Assembly: GCF_017876435.1 (NCBI RefSeq)
Contig: NZ_JAGIOA010000001.1
Coordinates: 744,001-808,000, forward strand
Origin: Microbacterium phyllosphaerae
GTDB lineage: Bacteria > Actinomycetota > Actinomycetes > Actinomycetales > Microbacteriaceae
DNA: 64,000 nucleotides
Direction of reading: 5' to 3'
The notes beneath the pieces were generated by a model. That model was not told the DNA's origin, searched no databases, and saw only the letters and a list, made by a program, of their open reading frames with translations. The translations under genes were made by a program, and so were the position numbers. Below are positions 7,593 to 16,772 of this stretch, in pieces. The stretch's first letter is position 1, and each line of letters starts with the position of its first letter.

Positions 7593-8482
7593 TGCCGGTC
7601 CTCCCGGTCGTCCGTCGTGTTCGCAGGCCCAGGCGCGGGCGCTGCTGTTGCGGTCGGCGGCGCGGGAGAACTCGTCGAAGAGGGCAGGAAGATCCGTTCG
7701 GGTTCCGGTTCGGGTGCGGCCGCAGGGGCTGCGGAAGGTGCGGCCTGCGTGGCCGCCGGGTGCGCGGGGAGCTCGCGGGCGACCTGCTTCTCGAGCACCT
7801 GCACGGCCTCGTCGCTGAGCAGGATCAGCCCTTCGAGCTCGTCGCGCACACGGCGGTAGGCGACGTTGCGCTCGGCCTGCGTGGCCGATTCGTCGACGGC
7901 GACCTTGAGCAGCTGCTGCGCCCGGTCGAGGCGCTTGCGCTCGGGTTCGGTGAAGGTCGAGTCGCGCAGGCGCCGGGCATCCTTTTCGGCGATCTCGAAC
8001 GCGACGGCGTAGGCGCCCACCGCGTCGAGGTACTCCGACACCTGCTGCTCGGTCACGGTCGCCTCGGCCGATATCGGCCGCAGAGCATCCGCCGTCTTCT
8101 TCGCCCGCAGGAACGCGGCGACCAGAGGCTGGCGCCCGTCGCTCATCGCGGGGAAGGCGATCAGCTTCGCGACGTCGAGCTCGTAGTCGAGCCACCGCGC
8201 CGTGATCTCGTCGTGCTCGGCGAACAGGCGCTCGAGCAGGGCGTTCGGGGCGACGGATGCTCGGGTGTCGACGACGGCCGGGCCGATCCGCCGCGCGTGG
8301 CCTCCGCGGGCCTCGAGCTGGGCGGTCTTGATCTCGGCCTTGAGTCGCAGCGTCTCGAGGCGCCGTTCATGGCGGCGCTTCGCATTGCGCTCCCACGCCT
8401 TCGCCGCGCCGCCGGCGACACCCATGATGGGGAAGATGATCCACCAGGGCACAGTGCCGAGCCACGCGAAGAAGGGTTCCAT
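7589..8482 (-). CDS. Membrane-anchored helical hypothetical protein
   Basis: A 297-residue protein. Residues 4-25 (FFAWLGTVPWWIIFPIMGVA) form one hydrophobic anchor, followed by a strongly basic stretch (ERNAKRRHERRLETLRLKAE) and a mostly helical, charge-rich body likely to contain coiled coil. The last 70 residues are low-complexity Ala/Pro/Glu (PAAAPEPEPERIFLPSS). I do not recognise the family. It opens the operon with the spermidine-synthase-like and SDR genes (stop overlaps the next GTG). The start is supported by its position just before the anchor. Confidence 0.7.
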   Translation of the reverse strand: MEPFFAWLGTVPWWIIFPIMGVAGGAAKAWERNAKRRHERRLETLRLKAEIKTAQLEARGGHARRIGPAVVDTRASVAPNALLERLFAEHDEITARWLDYELDVAKLIAFPAMSDGRQPLVAAFLRAKKTADALRPISAEATVTEQQVSEYLDAVGAYAVAFEIAEKDARRLRDSTFTEPERKRLDRAQQLLKVAVDESATQAERNVAYRRVRDELEGLILLSDEAVQVLEKQVARELPAHPAATQAAPSAAPAAAPEPEPERIFLPSSTSSPAPPTATAAPAPGPANTTDDREDRQ

Positions 8483-8571
8483 GATGGACTCAGCCTACTT
8501 CTCGGGCTCGACGGCGTCGCGGCTTCCCGGCCGGGGCACAGCTTCGATGCCGGGGCTGCGCCCGATTCACC

Positions 8572-10794
8572 TCAGCCGCGCTGGGCACGCTCCACGAGTG
8601 CGACGAGTTCGGCCCGAGGCAGCGGGAATCCGTCGAGGCGGCCGACCGGGAAGTTGCCGAGCATCTTGAGCATCTCGTCGCCCTCCGATCCGAACTTCTC
8701 GGCGATGACCGCCGTGAACTCCGCACCCACGACGGGGTCGCCCAGCAGCTCGTCGAAGGATGATCCGAGGCTCACGGGCAGCACGACCTCGTCACCCGTG
8801 ACAGAGACGGTCGTGCGCGCGTGCAGATCGCGGCTCGACGACCCGAGGTCGATGACGTAGTCGCCGCTCTCGACGATCCAGCGGTCGACGCGGGTGTCCC
8901 AGTACGCCAGTTCCGAGCGGCGAAGACGCAGCTCGACCTGGACGGTCTCTCCCGGCTCGATCAGCACCGACGCGAAGGCCTTGAGCTCGCGCGGTGCGCG
9001 CTGCACCGACGATCCGGAAAGGCTCGTGTACGCCTGCACGACCTCTCGGCCCGCGACCGCCCCGGTGTTCGTGACCGGCACCGTGACGACGACGTCGCCC
9101 GAGTCGATGACGGATGCCGTCGCCTCGCCGTACGAGAAGGTCGTGTACGACAGGCCGTGTCCGAACGGGAAGGCGACGGGCAGGTGCCGCGCGTCGTACC
9201 AGCGGTATCCGACCAGCAGGCCCTCGCCGTAGAGCGAGTGGCCGTGCTCGCCGGGGAAGGTCCCGAAGGCGGGGGTGTCCTCGATGCGCAGCGGGATGGT
9301 CTCGGCGAGCCGGCCCGAGGGGTTCACGACACCGAACAGCACGTCGGCGGTGCCGCCGCCGCCCGCCTGGCCGAGCAGCCAGGCCTCGACGATCGCGGGC
9401 ACCCGGTCGGCGAACGGCAGAGCAACGACCCCGCCGTTCGAGAGCACGACGACGACGTTCGGGTTCGCGGCGAGCACCGCGTCGAGCAGCTCCAGCTGCG
9501 CGGCAGGCAGGTCGATGTGCTCGCGGTCGAAGCCCTCGGACTCCTCGTGGGCGGGAACGCCCAGGAACACGACGGCCACATCGGCGGCGGATGCGGCAGC
9601 GACGGCCTCATCGCGGAGCGCCGCAGCGTCGGCATCCGCATCCGAGGCGATCGTGTACCCGGCGGCGAACGAGACGTCGGCGCCGTTGAGCGCGCGGATC
9701 TCATCGAGAGCCGTATCGACGCGGGTCGGGTTGATCTGCGACGACCCCGCGCCCTGGAATCGTGGCGTGCGCGCGAACTCGCCGATCACGGCGAGGTTCG
9801 TCGACGGCTGCAGAGGCAGGATGCCGCCTTCGTTGCGCAGGAGCACGATCGAGCGTCCGGCGACCTCGCGGGCCAGAGCGTGATGGGCATCGACGTCGAG
9901 CGGACCGGATGCCGCCGGCCGTGACTGCGCCTTGCGCGCCAGGTCGACGAGGCGGTCGACGACGGTGTCGAGAGCGGCCTCGTCGAGGCTGCCGTCCTGC
10001 ACGGCGGCGACGATCTCGGCATCCGTCCGTCCGCTGCTGCCCGGCATCTCAAGGTCCATGCCCGCGATCACGCCGGCGACGCGGCTGTTGACCGCGCCCC
10101 AGTCCGAGACGACGATGCCCTCGAAACCCCACTCGTCACGGAGGACGGTCGTGAGCAGCCACGGGTCTTCGGACGCGTAGACGCCGTTGATCCGGTTGTA
10201 CGAGCACATGATCGTCCACGGCTGGGCGTCTTCGACGACCCGCTGGAATCCGCGCAGGTAGATCTCGCGCAGCGTGCGCGGGTCGACGTCGCTCGAGACC
10301 CGCAGGCGGTCGGTCTCCTGGTTGTTGGCCGCGAAGTGCTTGAGCGACGAGCCGACGCCCTGCGACTGGATGCCGCGCACGAGCCCGGCTCCCATCGCAC
10401 CCGAGACGATCGGGTCTTCCGACATGTACTCGAAGTTGCGTCCGCACAGGGGCGAGCGCTTGATGTTGATGCCCGGGCCGAGGATCACCGCGACGTCTTC
10501 GATCGCCGACTCGACGCCGAGCGCGACTCCGACGCGCTCGGCGAGCTCGGGGTCGAAGCTCGCCGAGAGTCCGACGGCGGGCGGGAAGCAGGTCGCGGGG
10601 ATGCTGCCGGCGAGGCCCAGGTGATCGGTGTCGCCTCCCTGCTTGCGCAGGCCATGGGGTCCGTCGGTCAGCATGAGCGAGGGGATGCCGACGCGATCGA
10701 TGCTCTTGGTCGTCCAGAAGTCCGCGCCGCTGGTGAGCGCCGCCTTCTCTTCGAGGCTGAGGTCGTGGGCGCGTGCGCCGGTGGGCTCGGACAT
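8572..10794 (-). CDS. Glycoside hydrolase family 3, beta-glucosidase type
   Basis: A 740-residue cytoplasmic GH3 enzyme with no signal peptide. The order is: N-terminal TIM barrel (LTDGPHGLRKQGGD; ETDRLRVSSDVDPRTLREIY), nucleophile aspartate in GFEGIVVSDWGAVNSR near residue 230, the alpha/beta sandwich domain (VAVVFLGVPAHEESEGFDRE), and a C-terminal fibronectin-III-like domain (GREVVQAYTS). It should release terminal beta-linked sugars from an imported glycoside. The start at 10794 is chosen for its AGAGGG site; the frame also extends upstream through the operators. It is divergent from the MFS transporter at 11027, and both probably answer to the TetR at 12447. Confidence 0.92.
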   Translation of the reverse strand: MSEPTGARAHDLSLEEKAALTSGADFWTTKSIDRVGIPSLMLTDGPHGLRKQGGDTDHLGLAGSIPATCFPPAVGLSASFDPELAERVGVALGVESAIEDVAVILGPGINIKRSPLCGRNFEYMSEDPIVSGAMGAGLVRGIQSQGVGSSLKHFAANNQETDRLRVSSDVDPRTLREIYLRGFQRVVEDAQPWTIMCSYNRINGVYASEDPWLLTTVLRDEWGFEGIVVSDWGAVNSRVAGVIAGMDLEMPGSSGRTDAEIVAAVQDGSLDEAALDTVVDRLVDLARKAQSRPAASGPLDVDAHHALAREVAGRSIVLLRNEGGILPLQPSTNLAVIGEFARTPRFQGAGSSQINPTRVDTALDEIRALNGADVSFAAGYTIASDADADAAALRDEAVAAASAADVAVVFLGVPAHEESEGFDREHIDLPAAQLELLDAVLAANPNVVVVLSNGGVVALPFADRVPAIVEAWLLGQAGGGGTADVLFGVVNPSGRLAETIPLRIEDTPAFGTFPGEHGHSLYGEGLLVGYRWYDARHLPVAFPFGHGLSYTTFSYGEATASVIDSGDVVVTVPVTNTGAVAGREVVQAYTSLSGSSVQRAPRELKAFASVLIEPGETVQVELRLRRSELAYWDTRVDRWIVESGDYVIDLGSSSRDLHARTTVSVTGDEVVLPVSLGSSFDELLGDPVVGAEFTAVIAEKFGSEGDEMLKMLGNFPVGRLDGFPLPRAELVALVERAQRG

Positions 10795-10858
10795 GTGATT
10801 CCCTCTCGCCGTTGAGTCGGATCGGGCCGCGTCGGGTGCGCGGCGTCCGCTCGATGTG

Positions 10859-10881
10859 AAAACTTTAGCTGTGAAGGTTTT
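10859..10881. promoter_or_regulatory. Operator half of a pair, AAAACTT-N9-AGGTTTT
   Basis: This inverted repeat has seven-base arms and a nine-base centre, with one mismatch from the perfect site at 10925-10953. It lies 65 bases upstream of the GH3 start. The identical architecture of the two sites suggests one regulator, most simply the TetR encoded at 12447. Confidence 0.65.
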
Positions 10882-10924
10882 GTTCCACAAGGCACGTTCG
10901 ACATCTGCGAAAGAACCTCTTGCG

Positions 10925-10953
10925 CTGAAAACCTGAACGGTCTAGGTTTTCAG
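10925..10953. promoter_or_regulatory. Perfect operator CTGAAAACCT-N9-AGGTTTTCAG
   Basis: Ten-base perfect inverted arms around a nine-base centre lie in the divergent GH3/MFS promoter region. Its centre is 69 bases from the second site. A TetR-family dimer is the natural candidate, but no binding has been shown. Confidence 0.7.
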
Positions 10954-11026
10954 CCACGGGAGCGAAACCCCGGCATTTCGCAGTGTGGCGATGCCTTCCG
11001 ACTCCCACCGGCCGAAGGAGGCAGGC

Positions 11027-12352
11027 ATGAGCGGTTCCGCAGCGGGAATGCCGTCAGGAATGACGACGGCGACGGCAGTCGCCCGCGATCATCATTGGTT
11101 CAAGGAGCCGACAGAGCCGGCGAAGAAGAGTTACGTCGCCTGGCTGATCATCGCCCAGTTGGTCTTCTTCATCGCGCTGCTCGGCCCGGCGATCGTCGGA
11201 ATCGGCATCAAGATCCAATCGCTCGTGGCGGCCGGGGTCATCCCCGAGAACGGTGCGACGGGGGCGGCTGCGGTGCTCGGAGGCGTCGGAGCGCTGTTCG
11301 CGACGATCGCGAACGTCGTGTTCGGGCGGGTCTCCGATCGCACGACCAGCAAGTGGGGGCGCCGCCGCATCTGGATCGTGCTCGGCACCGTGATCATGAC
11401 CGTCGCGTTCGTCATCATGGCGCTCGCGCCGAGCCTGCTCGTGGCGACGGTCGGCTGGGCCCTCGCGCAGTTGGGCGCCAACATGGCGTTCGCCCCGTTC
11501 GTCGCGACGGTCGCCGATCAGGTGCCGAAGTTCCAACGCGGCACCATCACTGCGGCGCTCGGCATCGCTCAGAACGTCGGAATCCTCGGCGGCACCTATG
11601 TCGCCCAGTTCTTCGTCAATGACCTGGTCATCATGTTCGTCGCACCATCGATCCTCGCAATCATCGTGATGGTCATCTTCGTGATCGTCCTTCCCGACAA
11701 GGTGCTGCCGACCAAGCCGCCTCGCGCGACGTTCCGCGACTGGTGGGAGACGTTCTGGGTCAGCCCGCGGCAGCACCCCGATTACGCCCTGGCGTGGTGG
11801 TCTCGATTCCTCATCACCTTCGCGAGCTTCGGGTTCACGACCTTCCGCTACTTCTATCTGCTCAACCACGTGGGGGTCGAGGAGGTGGACATCCCTGCGG
11901 TGATCTCGACGAGCGTCCTGATCTATACCGTCGCGCTGGTCGTGGTCAGCATCGTGGCGGGGAGGCTCTCGGACAAACTCGGGCGTCGCAAGGTCTTCGT
12001 CTGGAGTTCGACGGTGTTGTTCGCCGCAGGAACGGTGGGCCTGATCTTCGTGCAGGACGTCACTGCCTTCTACATCCTCGAGGCCTTCATGGGTATCGCC
12101 TACGGAATGTACGTCGGTGTCGACCTCGCACTCGTCGTCGATGTGCTGCCCAACCCCGATGACGCCGGCAAGGATCTCGGTGTGTTCAACATCGCCAATG
12201 CGTTGCCGCAGACGTTCGCACCGCTGATCGGCGGGATCATCGTGTACATCGGCAGCGAGAACGGCAACAACTACGGGTTGTGGTTCTCGATATGCGGAGT
12301 CCTGGCGCTGATAGGCGCCGTGGCGATCTTCCCGATCAAGAGCGTGAAGTAG
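11027..12352 (+). CDS. MFS sugar transporter (glycoside-type)
   Basis: A 441-residue major facilitator with about twelve membrane segments. The two MFS loop motifs are visible: FGRVSDRTTSKWGRRR after segment 2 and AGRLSDKLGRRKVFVW after segment 8, the latter being the repeated copy. It resembles the SLC45/GPH-like glycoside carriers often found beside GH3 enzymes. The start at 11027 is preceded by AAGGAGG seven bases away; an upstream ATG at 10985 lacks this. It is divergent from the GH3 gene, which should cleave what this protein imports. Confidence 0.88.
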   Translation: MSGSAAGMPSGMTTATAVARDHHWFKEPTEPAKKSYVAWLIIAQLVFFIALLGPAIVGIGIKIQSLVAAGVIPENGATGAAAVLGGVGALFATIANVVFGRVSDRTTSKWGRRRIWIVLGTVIMTVAFVIMALAPSLLVATVGWALAQLGANMAFAPFVATVADQVPKFQRGTITAALGIAQNVGILGGTYVAQFFVNDLVIMFVAPSILAIIVMVIFVIVLPDKVLPTKPPRATFRDWWETFWVSPRQHPDYALAWWSRFLITFASFGFTTFRYFYLLNHVGVEEVDIPAVISTSVLIYTVALVVVSIVAGRLSDKLGRRKVFVWSSTVLFAAGTVGLIFVQDVTAFYILEAFMGIAYGMYVGVDLALVVDVLPNPDDAGKDLGVFNIANALPQTFAPLIGGIIVYIGSENGNNYGLWFSICGVLALIGAVAIFPIKSVK

Positions 12353-12362
12353 CGGGGAAGGG

Positions 12363-12414
12363 GAGTGGGGATCGGACGCCTCGGGGGGCGCATCCGATCT
12401 CCGCGGCCCCACTC
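12363..12414. terminator. Hairpin after the MFS gene
   Basis: Paired arms GAGTGGGG (12363-12370) and CCCCACTC (12407-12414) enclose ATCGGA and TCCGAT (12371-12376, 12393-12398). It sits 11 bases after the transporter stop. There is no clear U-tract, so termination strength is unknown. Confidence 0.5.
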
Positions 12415-12446
12415 GGACATTCATCGGATTCTCTTAGAATGACCTG

Positions 12447-13040
12447 ATGGCACGACGGGGGCAGTACGCGAAGGGCGCGGCGAAGCGTGCCGAGATCCTC
12501 GCCGTCGCGCTCGAGGTCGTCGCCGAGCAGGGAACCCGCAAGGCGTCGAACCGTGAGATCGCCGCGCGTGTGGGGCTGACACAGCCAGGGCTGATGCACT
12601 ACTTCAGCACTCGAGAAGAGCTCTTCCTCGAGGTCCTCCGAGCGCGCGACGAGCGCGACCACGAGCAGTTCTACTCTCCGCTCCAGGGTTTTCAGGGCTT
12701 CCTTCACGTGATCACGCACAACGCCAGCGTGCCCGGACTCGTGAGGCTCTACGTGGAGTACTCGGCGGAGGCGACTCTTGAAGGCCATCTCGCCCGAGCG
12801 TTCTTCGAGGAGCGCTTCACCTGGGTGCGCGGCCTCATGGTCGAGGCTGTCGAGATCGAGCAGGCCGCCGAGCTGATGGGCCCCGACGTCGACACCGCGT
12901 ACGTCGCCGATCTCGTGATCGCCGCCGCCGACGGACTGCAGGTGCAATGGCTCCTGGATCCCTCGATCGACATGGCGGACCGTCTGTCCCGGCTCTGGCA
13001 GGGCATCCGCGCGGCATCCTGGCCTGTCGTCGTCGCCTGA
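12447..13040 (+). CDS. TetR family regulator, likely controlling the GH3/MFS pair
   Basis: A 197-residue regulator. The N-terminal helix-turn-helix covers residues 11-57: AAKRAEILAVALEVVAEQG, then ASNREIAARVGLTQPGLMHY, followed by a ligand-binding domain ending around WLLDPSIDMADRLSRLW. TAGAAT lies six bases before the ATG, so the mRNA is probably leaderless. A small palindrome ATTCT-CTT-AGAAT (12428-12440) overlaps that promoter. Its position after the MFS gene, plus the twin palindromes in the divergent promoter, makes it the likely glycoside-responsive repressor. The ligand is unknown. Confidence 0.88.
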   Translation: MARRGQYAKGAAKRAEILAVALEVVAEQGTRKASNREIAARVGLTQPGLMHYFSTREELFLEVLRARDERDHEQFYSPLQGFQGFLHVITHNASVPGLVRLYVEYSAEATLEGHLARAFFEERFTWVRGLMVEAVEIEQAAELMGPDVDTAYVADLVIAAADGLQVQWLLDPSIDMADRLSRLWQGIRAASWPVVVA

Positions 13041-13094
13041 CGCGTCGTGCGCTCGGCCGGGCTGCGATCGTGTTCGGCGCTCGGTGCGTCGGCC

Positions 13095-13445
13095 TCAGAG
13101 GCCGAGTTTCTCGGCGCAGGCGACGCAGTGCGTGGCGAACGGGCGGACCTCGAGGCGCGCGGTGGGGATCGGTCGGCCGCAGTTCGCGCAGACGCCGTAG
13201 GTGCCGGCATCCAGGCGCGCGATCGCGTCGTCGACCTGCTGGAGCTCGGATGCCGCAGCCTCGGCGAGCCCCGTCAATCGTGACCACTCCGACGAGAGCG
13301 TGACGCCCTCGGGGTCGTGCTCGTCGTCGTCGTTCGAGCCCTCGCGGTCGTGCATGAGCTCGGCGAGGGTGGCCGCCGTCGTGGCGACCCGCTCGCTCGC
13401 CTCAGCGCGTCGTGATTCGAGGCGAGAGCGGGCATCCGACGTCAT
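13095..13445 (-). CDS. TraR/DksA family zinc-finger protein
   Basis: A 116-residue protein with a coiled-coil N-terminal half (RLESRRAEASERVATTAA) and a C4-type zinc finger, GVCANCGRPIPTARL with CVACAEKLG, at the C-terminus. DksA-type proteins act on RNA polymerase through its secondary channel; actinobacterial relatives are shorter and less well understood. The acidic patch EGSNDDDEHDPEG sits in the loop. TAGAGT with a six-base spacer precedes the ATG at 13445, so a leaderless start there is favoured over the GTG at 13451. Confidence 0.87.
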   Translation of the reverse strand: MTSDARSRLESRRAEASERVATTAATLAELMHDREGSNDDDEHDPEGVTLSSEWSRLTGLAEAAASELQQVDDAIARLDAGTYGVCANCGRPIPTARLEVRPFATHCVACAEKLGL

Positions 13446-13544
13446 CCGCACACTCTAGGCCGACGTTCCGACATCGGGCACGGTGGCCGGGCGCGGTGCA
13501 GGTCACGCCGGCGACCGGGCGCGATGCAGGCCACCACACACACC

Positions 13545-13614
13545 CGCAGGCCCAGAACACACCTGCATGTCGAGAATCCGGTTTCTCGGCATGCATTCGT
13601 CATCTGGGCATGCG
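13545..13614. repeat. Long-stem palindromic repeat, element A
   Basis: A 70-base imperfect inverted repeat. The inner arms TGCATGTCGAGAA (13564-13576) and TTCTCGGCATGCA (13583-13595) pair with one mismatch around a six-base loop. The outer arms continue the pairing (CGCAGGCCCAGA against TCTGGGCATGCG). It lies in the otherwise empty 13446-13748 gap between a DksA-like gene and a cupin gene. The core resembles those at 18191-18257 and 24584-24643. Confidence 0.75.
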
Positions 13615-13748
13615 TCTGTGCGGTCTCCCGCTGGTTCCGGCTGGTGGATCCCCGGGCGGCGGGGGAATCGCCACAGGCCACTCAGTCATCCGGGATCCGC
13701 TCAGCCATCCGGGCGGTACCTCGCATCCGGCGGGCCGAACGCGAGCGA

Positions 13749-14072
13749 CTACTCGAGCCACTCCGTGATGAAGCGGTCGCTCGCATGGATGTGGGTGGCC
13801 TCGTACGTGCCGCCGTCGAGCACCTCGAATCGGTGGTCGACGAGCGCCGGAACGACCAGCACCTGCCCGCCGGTCCCGACGACCTGTTGGTCGCCCACGG
13901 TGAAGAGCGCGCGGCCTCGATGGATCACGAAGGTCTCGACGTACGGATGCCGGTGCAACCGCGGCCCGCTTCCGACGGCTGAGGTGAACTCGCGGATGAT
14001 GCTCACAGGCGAGCCGATGAGGTGGCCCTCGATGTTCGCGTCGAGGGCCACGTCGATGGGTGCGACGGTCAT
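13749..14072 (-). CDS. Small single-domain cupin protein
   Basis: A 107-residue cupin barrel. Metal-binding-type residues are seen in GPRLHRHPYVETFVIHRGRA (His, His, Glu of motif 1) and in HIHASDRF near the C-terminus (motif 2 position). AAGGAGG precedes the ATG. Such proteins bind a metal or small molecule; the reaction is unknown. The gene stands alone between a repeat and the MMPL operon. Confidence 0.82.
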   Translation of the reverse strand: MTVAPIDVALDANIEGHLIGSPVSIIREFTSAVGSGPRLHRHPYVETFVIHRGRALFTVGDQQVVGTGGQVLVVPALVDHRFEVLDGGTYEATHIHASDRFITEWLE

Positions 14073-14162
14073 GGTGCCTCCTTGCGGCCGAGGCTACCGA
14101 CGCCCGCCCGTGCGCGGAAGGGGCGCTTGCCGTGCCTGGGTCGAGCGCGCCGCCCCAGGCGG

Positions 14163-16703
14163 TCAGCGCGCCTCGGTCGCCCCCGAGCTCGGCACGACCT
14201 GAACCGTGTCGGTCCGCACACCGGGGTGGTCGTGCTCGAGGGCGGCGCCCTCCATGTCGACGTTCGGGAGGATGCGGTCGAGCCACCGCGGCAGCCACCA
14301 GGCCGAGCGACCGAGCAGGTGCATGAGCGCGGGCATGAGCAGCATCCGCACGACGAAGGCATCGAGCAGCACACCGAAGGCGAGGCCGAACCCGATCGAG
14401 CGGATGATGGTCGACTCCGAGAAGATGAACCCGCCGAACACCGACACCATGATGAGCGCGGCGGCGATGACGACCGATCGGCCGGCGCGGAAGCCCTGGG
14501 CGACGGCATCCCGTGCCGAGGCTCCGTGCACGTACGCTTCGCGCATCCCCGAGGCGAGGAAGAGCTGGTAGTCCATCGCGAGTCCGAACAGGATGCCGAC
14601 GAGGATGACAGGCAGGAAGCTCAGGATCGGTCCCGTGCTGTGCAGGCCGATGAGGTCTGCCGCCCAGCCCCACTGGAACACGGCGACGATCAGGCCGTAG
14701 GTCGCGAACAGCGAGAGTACGAATCCGCCGGTGGCGATGATCGGCACGAGCAGCGAGCGGAACACGACGATCATGATGAGCAGCGAGAGTCCGACGACGA
14801 CCACGAGGTAGAGCGGCAGGACGCCCGCGAGTGCCTCGGAGATGTCGATGTTGATCGCAGCCTGACCGGCGACGCCGAGCGTGATGCCGCCGTCGAGCTG
14901 GGGCAGGGCGCGGATGTCCTGCACGAGCTTCTCTGTCGACGAGCTGTTCGGGCCTTCGGCCGGAAGCACCTGGAACGCGAGCAGTGTGTTGTCGTCGGAC
15001 GTCGCGATCGGAGCGACGGCCACGACGTCATCCTGGGCGGCGATCTTCTGGGCGATCTCGACCTGCGTGGCGAGCAGGTCGCCGTCGCTCACCGCGTCGT
15101 CGAGGGTGGCTGTGACGAGCAGCGGACCGTTCGCCCCTTCGCCGAACTGCTCGTCGACGGCGTGGAACGCGCGGTAGCTCGTGGAGTCCGAGGGCTCGCT
15201 GGCGCCGTCGGGGAGTCCGAGGCGCATCGACATCGATGGGATCGCGATGATCAACAGGGCGATGATGCTGACGAGGGCGGTGACGATCGCGCGCAGAGTC
15301 GACATCCGCTTCACGGGCTTGCCTGCCGCGTGCGGCTGACCGATCGTGGCGCGGGCCTTGCCGCTGAGCAGGCGGGTGCCGACGAGTCCGAGGATCGCAG
15401 GAGCGAGAGTGATCGCGACGAGCACCGCGACGGCGACGCAGACCGCGCCGACGGTTCCCATCAGCCCGAGGAACGGCACACCCGTCACATTGAGGGCGAG
15501 CAGCGCGACGATCACCGTGGTGCCGGCGAACACGACGGCGGTACCCGAGGTGCCCGTGGCGAGCCCGATGGATTCCCTCACGGGGACGCCGTTGAGCAGC
15601 TGCTTGCGGTGTCGGTTGACGATGAAGAGCGAGTAGTCGATGCCCACAGCGAGGCCCAGCATGACGCCGAGCACCGGAGTGACGGATGCCATGTCGACGA
15701 CGCCGGAGAAGGCGAGGGATGCGGTCACGCCGACGCCCACGCCGACGATCGCCGTCACGATCGGCAGAGCCGCGCCGATGAGTGTGCCGAGCATCACGAT
15801 CAGCACGACGGCCGCGAACGCGAGGCCGATCGCCTCTCCGACGCCGAAGATCTCGGGCACGCCCTGGGCGATGTCGGTGCCGAAGTTCACCTCGACGCCG
15901 TCGATCGGCGAGGACTCGAAGTGGTCGATCGTTCCCTGCTTGACCTCTTCGGAGAGCTCGAGGCGGGGGTCTTCGAACGAGACGTTGACGATCGCCGTGG
16001 AGCCGTCGTCGGACACGACGCCGATGCCGTTCGTGAGGTCGAGCAGCGTCGAGCCGAGTTCGACCTTCTCGGCGTTCTCCTCGAGTTCTGTGCGCGACTC
16101 GTCGATCTTCTTCTGCTGTGCGTCGAGGCCGGCGAGCTGGGCGTTGAGGTCGGCGATCTGAGCATCGAGCGCGGCGAGCTGCTCAGCCGGAGCGCCGCCC
16201 GCTTCGGACTGCGACCGGGCGGTCGTCAGCTGGTCGAGACCGGCGTCGAGCTGAGTGCGACCATCGTCGAGCTGCGCCTGACCGGCGTCGAGCTGTGCGC
16301 GGCCGCCCTCGATCTCGTCCTTCCCGTCGGCGAGATCCTGCGCCTGCGTGGCCTGCTGCTCCTGCGCATCGAACGGGTCGATGACCGAGGCGACGCCGTC
16401 GAGGTCTTCGGCGCTCGCCGCGAGCTTCGAGATCTCCTGCTTCTGCTGCTCGGTGAAGGCCGAGCCGTCGTCCGTCTGATAGACCACGGTTCCCGTGCCG
16501 CCGGCGGTGTCGGGCAGCTTCTCGGCGAGCTGATCGGTCACAGCGCCGGACGCGGTGCCGGGGATGTCGAAGCTGTTGCTCAGCGTGCCGCCGAGCGTGA
16601 GGAACGCGCCGACGCCCAGGCCGAGGATGATGACCCACGAGACGATCACCGTCCACGCCTTGCGCGCAGCGAAGGAACCCAGACGGTAGAGCAGTGATGC
16701 CAA
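14163..16703 (-). CDS. MMPL/RND-family exporter
   Basis: An 846-residue membrane protein with two repeated halves, each with an extracytoplasmic domain and about six membrane segments. Conserved features include GIDYSLFIVNRHRKQLLNG in the first half and LAMDYQLFLASGMREAY in the second, both carrying the RND-type charged intramembrane aspartate. The first outer domain carries a heptad-like helix with repeats such as AQLDAGQAQLDDGRTQLDAG (residues 135-220). It likely exports lipids or drugs. The start is TTG with AAGGAG six bases upstream. It is divergent from a TetR gene, a usual efflux arrangement. Confidence 0.9.
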   Translation of the reverse strand: MASLLYRLGSFAARKAWTVIVSWVIILGLGVGAFLTLGGTLSNSFDIPGTASGAVTDQLAEKLPDTAGGTGTVVYQTDDGSAFTEQQKQEISKLAASAEDLDGVASVIDPFDAQEQQATQAQDLADGKDEIEGGRAQLDAGQAQLDDGRTQLDAGLDQLTTARSQSEAGGAPAEQLAALDAQIADLNAQLAGLDAQQKKIDESRTELEENAEKVELGSTLLDLTNGIGVVSDDGSTAIVNVSFEDPRLELSEEVKQGTIDHFESSPIDGVEVNFGTDIAQGVPEIFGVGEAIGLAFAAVVLIVMLGTLIGAALPIVTAIVGVGVGVTASLAFSGVVDMASVTPVLGVMLGLAVGIDYSLFIVNRHRKQLLNGVPVRESIGLATGTSGTAVVFAGTTVIVALLALNVTGVPFLGLMGTVGAVCVAVAVLVAITLAPAILGLVGTRLLSGKARATIGQPHAAGKPVKRMSTLRAIVTALVSIIALLIIAIPSMSMRLGLPDGASEPSDSTSYRAFHAVDEQFGEGANGPLLVTATLDDAVSDGDLLATQVEIAQKIAAQDDVVAVAPIATSDDNTLLAFQVLPAEGPNSSSTEKLVQDIRALPQLDGGITLGVAGQAAINIDISEALAGVLPLYLVVVVGLSLLIMIVVFRSLLVPIIATGGFVLSLFATYGLIVAVFQWGWAADLIGLHSTGPILSFLPVILVGILFGLAMDYQLFLASGMREAYVHGASARDAVAQGFRAGRSVVIAAALIMVSVFGGFIFSESTIIRSIGFGLAFGVLLDAFVVRMLLMPALMHLLGRSAWWLPRWLDRILPNVDMEGAALEHDHPGVRTDTVQVVPSSGATEAR

Positions 16704-16716
16704 GACGATCTCCTTC

Positions 16717-16742
16717 AGACGAACTGATCATACGGTGCGTCT
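16717..16742. promoter_or_regulatory. Candidate TetR operator in the MMPL/TetR divergent promoter
   Basis: AGACG (16717-16721) and CGTCT (16738-16742) form the arms of an imperfect palindrome immediately upstream of the leaderless TetR promoter (TATCCT at 16761-16766) and next to the MMPL start. Both genes could be repressed from this site. The arms are short, so support is moderate. Confidence 0.4.
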
Positions 16743-16772
16743 CGTCTAGAGTTCTGTGGTTATCCTGAACGT

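Noticed and set aside
14022..16697. 891-codon plus-strand frame opposite the MMPL gene
   Set aside because: The composition is a shadow (His/Glu/Asp/Arg-rich), and the opposite strand encodes a full MMPL exporter.
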